Of a stretch of 64,000 bases of DNA, positions 62,201-64,000 are shown in pieces. Below the pieces are notes generated by a model. That model had not been told where the DNA came from. It was given only the letters and a program-made list of their open reading frames with translations, and did not search any database. This stretch comes from Antedon mediterranea (lineage: Eukaryota; Echinodermata; Crinoidea; Comatulida; Antedonidae): positions 7,329,001 through 7,393,000 of the forward strand of contig NC_092671.1 in NCBI RefSeq assembly GCF_964355755.1, in the 5' to 3' direction. The position numbers were made by a program, and so were the translations under genes. Numbering within the stretch: the stretch's first letter is position 1; the number at the start of each line of letters is the position of its first letter.

Positions 62201-64000
62201 GCCTTAGTGCAATAAAAATAAAATGTAAGTGGTAATGCCAGTAATCAAGACACTCACCCAAACCAAGTGATTCGCCAAAATTATGCATAAACTCTATGAT
62301 CATGATACAATCAGCAAAGGCTTGTCCAGGTAACTTTACACCTGGAATACGTGGTAGCTCAGGTAAAGGAAGCTGTTAAAAAAAACAATATAAAGAATTT
62401 AGATGTGTAGAATATAAATGCACAAGTATAGTTGGATTTCAGCACTCTTTAGATCCAGAGACATCAAGCGCCTTGTGGATATGTGTGCTTTATAAATCTT
62501 ATTATCTCATCAGAGTGTGTATTTATGTAAATAGGACAGTTTAACGTACCATAAAAAGCACAAAGCAAAACTTTTTATTGCTTTAATCATTGTACCACTT
62601 CGCTATCCAAGGAAAATTTACAAGGAACTGATGTTTCTAAAGCTTTATCTACACTATCAAACTTTATGTGACAAAGAAATTTGTGATGTGCCCATATACG
62701 AACATGATGATGTCATATCACTACCATATTTAAACATATCACTAACATATTTGGGCACATCACACTTTTTTTGTCAAACAAGTTTGATAGTGTAGCTTTA
62801 TAAAGTGTTTGCAGCATATTTCATACCTTAGGGTCAATGACCTTTAAGTCATCAACAGGCTTCTTTAATTCTTTCATCATATGAAGCTCCATTCTTTTCA
62901 ATTGAACCTTTCGTTCTCTCGATACTTTCTTTTCATTCTTCTTTTCTTCCTTAACCCGTTCTTTTTCCTGGTAAATTAAAAAATATATGATCTAATAAGA
63001 AGCTGAAACTTTTAAGTCTACAAATACTTTCTGAACAACCCAACTATAATTTCAGTTTATATTATAACTGAATCTTCCTAAATATTTATTCAATTCAAAG
63101 GTACAATTCAATTCAATTCAACTTTATTTCAGACAAACAGTATAGTACAGAAGATAAGGTATATATGTATACATTCATTCAATATTATTTACTTGTTACT
63201 ATATAGCTTACCTCGGCTTTCTTTCTGGCCTCTAGCGCCCTCACTAAAAGCATATGTTGCTTTCGTCTTTCACGTTCCTAAAATAAATTGTTTTTGAAAA
63301 AAATAAACATCGCCACATTGTTAAGTTCAACGTTATACGTTACAATAAATTTGTAACCAAAGACAATATAAACATGGATACATTGACATTAAACTGGTTT
63401 ATAGATTAACAGATTCACACCGAAATACAATATAAACAGTGAACTATCTATCCAAATATTGTTTAAATTTTATACAAATCTACAGGAAAGTTTTAATAAA
63501 TACATTTTAACAAATATAAAAACAAATACTTTTTCTCTATTTATTATTGATGAAAAATGGAACTTCTGGTGACAATCTATTTATTTTTAACATTATAAGT
63601 TTAATGTCAAGAAAACAGTGATAGCGCAAGTTAAAAGAAAGGTCACACAATTTTATATAGCGTGCTATAAACAAGAAAGTAATCAAGGATTCTGTAATAA
63701 TGATATAAGAGTGTTGTTGCTAATATATAAATTGATGCACATAGTGAAATTTAGACTGCCCAGTACAATGCTTCCCAGTCATGGTATTTGCCAGGAGGGC
63801 CCACAACATAAATTTAGACTGCCCAGTACAATGCTTCCCAGTCACTTGATGGTATTTGCCAGGAGGGCCCACAACATAAATTTAGACTGCCCAGTACAAT
63901 GCTTCCCAGTCACTTGATGGTATTTGCTAGGAGGGCCCACAACATAAATTTAGACTGCCCAGTACAATGCTTCCCAGTCACTTGATGGTATTTACCAGGA
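52742..64000 (-). CDS. BAZ2B: BAZ2/toutatis-like bromodomain chromatin remodelling protein (5' part beyond window)
   Basis: Nuclear, non-catalytic subunit expected to partner an ISWI ATPase. Eighteen exons from 63277 down to the TAG at 52742-52744 give 1,265 codons in one unbroken frame with every splice phase matching, strong support for the model. Domain order is basic helical region, DDT, WHIM, acidic low-complexity region, PHD, PHD, bromodomain. Vertebrate BAZ2A/B share this order but have one PHD; two are present here. The MBD/TAM domain and AT-hooks expected in the N-terminal half must lie beyond 64000. It could equally be named BAZ2A; invertebrates usually have one BAZ2. Confidence 0.93.
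53335..53579. mobile_element. MITE, AAGCC..CCACTA family
   Basis: Left end AAGCCCGTTGTCCACTAGG, then CAAATTTATTTGCGC; right end GTAGAAAGCAGGCTT. Related to the copies at 16368 and 32402. It overlaps a spurious open frame on plus. Confidence 0.6.
53674..55002 (-). CDS. BAZ2B: BAZ2 exons n-p: two tandem PHD fingers and basic linker
   Basis: Exon n (54856-55002) is a complete PHD finger: [24 protein letters not shown] and GNWFCMEC. Exon o (54424-54536) with the start of exon p (53674-53892) forms a second: [22 protein letters not shown] and GKWLCPPC. Both keep the Cys4-His-Cys3 order. The second has the short first loop seen in CHD4-type PHDs. Exon p continues with a Lys/Ser-rich linker ([14 protein letters not shown]), probably a nuclear localisation signal. 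PHD fingers commonly read histone H3 tails. Confidence 0.9.
53961..54124 (-). mobile_element. SINE copy, same family as 27256-27505
   Basis: Reverse complement shares TCCCGTCACATGTCAGG, CCACTCCCAAAGACTTG and GGTCCCTAATG with the SINE at 27256. The tRNA head is cut after the B box. It sits in a BAZ2 intron beside a foldback MITE. Confidence 0.65.
54246..54384. mobile_element. Foldback MITE (family F), copy 11, left end missing
   Basis: GTGATATGCCCAAATATG, ATGACATCATCATGTCC and right end TAGTGTAGACAGAGCTTTT are present. Intron of BAZ2. Confidence 0.6.
55240..57266 (-). CDS. BAZ2B: BAZ2 exons k-m, including a 48-bp microexon
   Basis: Exons are 57106-57266 ([12 protein letters not shown] to [14 protein letters not shown]), 56559-56606 (48 bp) and 55240-55381 ([20 protein letters not shown] to [11 protein letters not shown]). 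The flanking exons match BAZ2 sequence just before the PHD finger. The microexon has good acceptor and donor (GTGAGT) sites and fits phase 2 on both sides, adding [15 protein letters not shown]-type residues. Skipping it also keeps frame, so it may be alternatively used. A 15-bp tandem repeat lies in the intron just upstream. Confidence 0.82.
55798..55943. mobile_element. Foldback MITE (family F), copy 12
   Basis: Diverged ends CTCTGTCTGCACTATGAAAC and GATAGTGTAGACAAGTCTTT, with the same centre. Intron of BAZ2. Confidence 0.65.
56757..57045. repeat. 15-bp minisatellite, about 19 copies
   Basis: Unit GAAATCGAATGCACT with variants (AAATGCACT, GACAGGATATGCACT). It is in the BAZ2 intron between the 57106 exon and the 48-bp microexon, starting 150 bp from the latter. 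Confidence 0.85.
57383..57895. mobile_element. Non-autonomous DNA transposon, ~513 bp, long inverted repeats
   Basis: Left end starts TAGGGAGGTTTTCGCAA and continues ACGAATACGATAACGAAAAC; the right end carries the inverse (GTTTTCGTTATCGTATTCGT, then TTGCGAAACCTCCCTA). The paired arms span about 55 bp. The interior has no protein remnant. Intron of BAZ2. Confidence 0.8.
58039..58516 (-). CDS. BAZ2B: BAZ2 exons i-j: region between WHIM and PHD
   Basis: Exons are 58358-58516 and 58039-58211. The first reads [20 protein letters not shown] and [14 protein letters not shown], matching the BAZ2 motif in which a WW..I..PE segment precedes a helical ..RGIRE.. motif. The second ends SASMQVK, which joins GWTLPEK in the next exon. 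The donor at 58039 (AAG/GTTAGA) was preferred to the CAG/GTTAAG six bases upstream because BAZ2 proteins carry xVKGW here. Confidence 0.87.
58898..60868 (-). CDS. BAZ2B: BAZ2 exons g-h: acidic segment, WHIM core and giant disordered exon
   Basis: Exon g (60613-60868) has an Asp/Glu run (about 55% acidic over 40 residues) and a helix ending [12 protein letters not shown]. Exon h is 1,321 bp (58898-60218), far longer than its neighbours. It opens with the WHIM signature [20 protein letters not shown] and VEGMESSE. About 180 residues rich in Glu, Lys, Asp and Asn follow, with repeated KEE/NVK-type segments, then a Pro/Met/Phe-rich stretch (for example [20 protein letters not shown]). It ends [10 protein letters not shown] 187-codon open frame on the opposite strand here is only its shadow. 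Confidence 0.92.
60358..60520 (+). mobile_element. 5'-truncated copy of the tRNA-Ser/Leu-like SINE
   Basis: Shares GGTTCTGGTGGTAGAA, GGACTATAAACCGTAGGTCC and GAGTAGGGGGTTAC with the element at 28369. The tRNA head is missing, as expected from truncated reverse transcription. It lies in a BAZ2 intron. Confidence 0.7.
61097..62372 (-). CDS. BAZ2B: BAZ2 exons c-f: DDT domain
   Basis: Exons are 62258-62372, 61632-61777, 61427-61534 and 61097-61281. The DDT core starts at [20 protein letters not shown], continues through [20 protein letters not shown] and [18 protein letters not shown], and ends with [23 protein letters not shown] with WHIM binds the ISWI ATPase and linker DNA in related proteins. 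The intron 61778-62257 carries a 270-bp terminal-inverted-repeat element. Confidence 0.92.
61906..62175. mobile_element. MITE with AAGCCTGGTTTCC ends
   Basis: Left AAGCCTGGTTTCCATTAAAA plus TCGCTACA, right TGTAGCGATTTTATGGAAAC then CAGGCTT. The ATTAAAATCGCTACA block is duplicated at the left end. The interior is GC-richer with repeated GCCGA/CGCGTA motifs. Intron of BAZ2 within the DDT exons. Confidence 0.75.
62638..62802. mobile_element. Foldback MITE (family F), copy 13
   Basis: Left end AAGCTTTATCTACACTATC and right GATAGTGTAGCTTTATA, close to the BAZ2 exon at 62827. Confidence 0.65.
62827..63277 (-). CDS. BAZ2B: BAZ2 exons a-b: basic charged helical region before DDT
   Basis: Exons are 63212-63277 (66 bp) and 62827-62967. 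They read [20 protein letters not shown] and then [20 protein letters not shown] through [15 protein letters not shown]. This long run of Arg, Lys and Glu with helical spacing is the region that precedes DDT in BAZ2 proteins. No further BAZ2 exon is seen between 63278 and 64000. Confidence 0.88.
63103..63170 (-). mobile_element. Short LINE 3' tail with AATTG repeat
   Basis: The plus sequence CAATTCAATTCAATTCAAC followed by TTTATTTCAGACAAACAG matches the 3' ends at 33106 and 33890. No coding remnant is visible. Confidence 0.4.
63745..64000. repeat. 68-bp tandem repeat, about 4 copies, runs off the window
   Basis: Unit AAATTTAGACTGCCCAGTAC, AATGCTTCCCAGTCACTTGA, TGGTATTTGCCAGGAGGGCC, CACAACAT. 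The first copy lacks four bases (CTTG). Confidence 0.85.

Overview
The window is animal nuclear DNA: AT-rich, with many short exons bounded by consensus GT/AG sites, and introns packed with small transposons, tRNA-derived SINEs, 5'-truncated LINEs and minisatellites. The protein families and the style of repeats (SINE tails ending in ATT repeats, foldback MITEs) suggest a marine invertebrate deuterostome, perhaps an echinoderm. That is inference; nothing here fixes the species.

Two multi-exon genes lie head to tail, both on the minus strand. Positions 1-49113 hold a laminin alpha chain of the alpha-5 / Drosophila LanA class. I could place 68 coding exons (about 3,480 residues). They run from signal peptide and LN domain (exon 1, 48740-49113), through LEa repeats (33.7-40.4 kb), the LF (IV'') domain that marks this class (27.0-33.1 kb), LEb (23.8-27.0 kb), the L4 domain (19.8-23.9 kb), LEc (14.9-19.8 kb) and the coiled coil (9.6-14.9 kb), to LG1-LG5 (below 9.4 kb). 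The last LG5 exon lies beyond position 1. Intron 1 is 7.5 kb.

Positions 52742-63277 hold the C-terminal part of a BAZ2/toutatis-type chromatin remodelling subunit. Eighteen exons encode about 1,265 residues in one continuous frame: a basic helical region, DDT domain, WHIM motif, a very large acidic exon, two PHD fingers and a bromodomain with a natural stop. The N-terminal part lies beyond 64000. A strong polyadenylation signal at 49513-49518 suggests a 3.2-kb 3' UTR, which would leave only about 0.4 kb before the laminin start codon.

The products work in different places: the laminin chain in the basement membrane outside cells, the BAZ2 protein in the nucleus with an ISWI ATPase. I see no functional link beyond adjacency.

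The non-coding part is rich in nested elements: at least 13 copies of a foldback MITE (two split by later insertions), other MITE families, several SINEs (one ends exactly at a splice donor), LINE remnants, and minisatellites with 15, 18, 29, 36, 47, 48, 58 and 68-bp units. I found no rRNA, no convincing free-standing tRNA, no CRISPR and no wholly new gene system.
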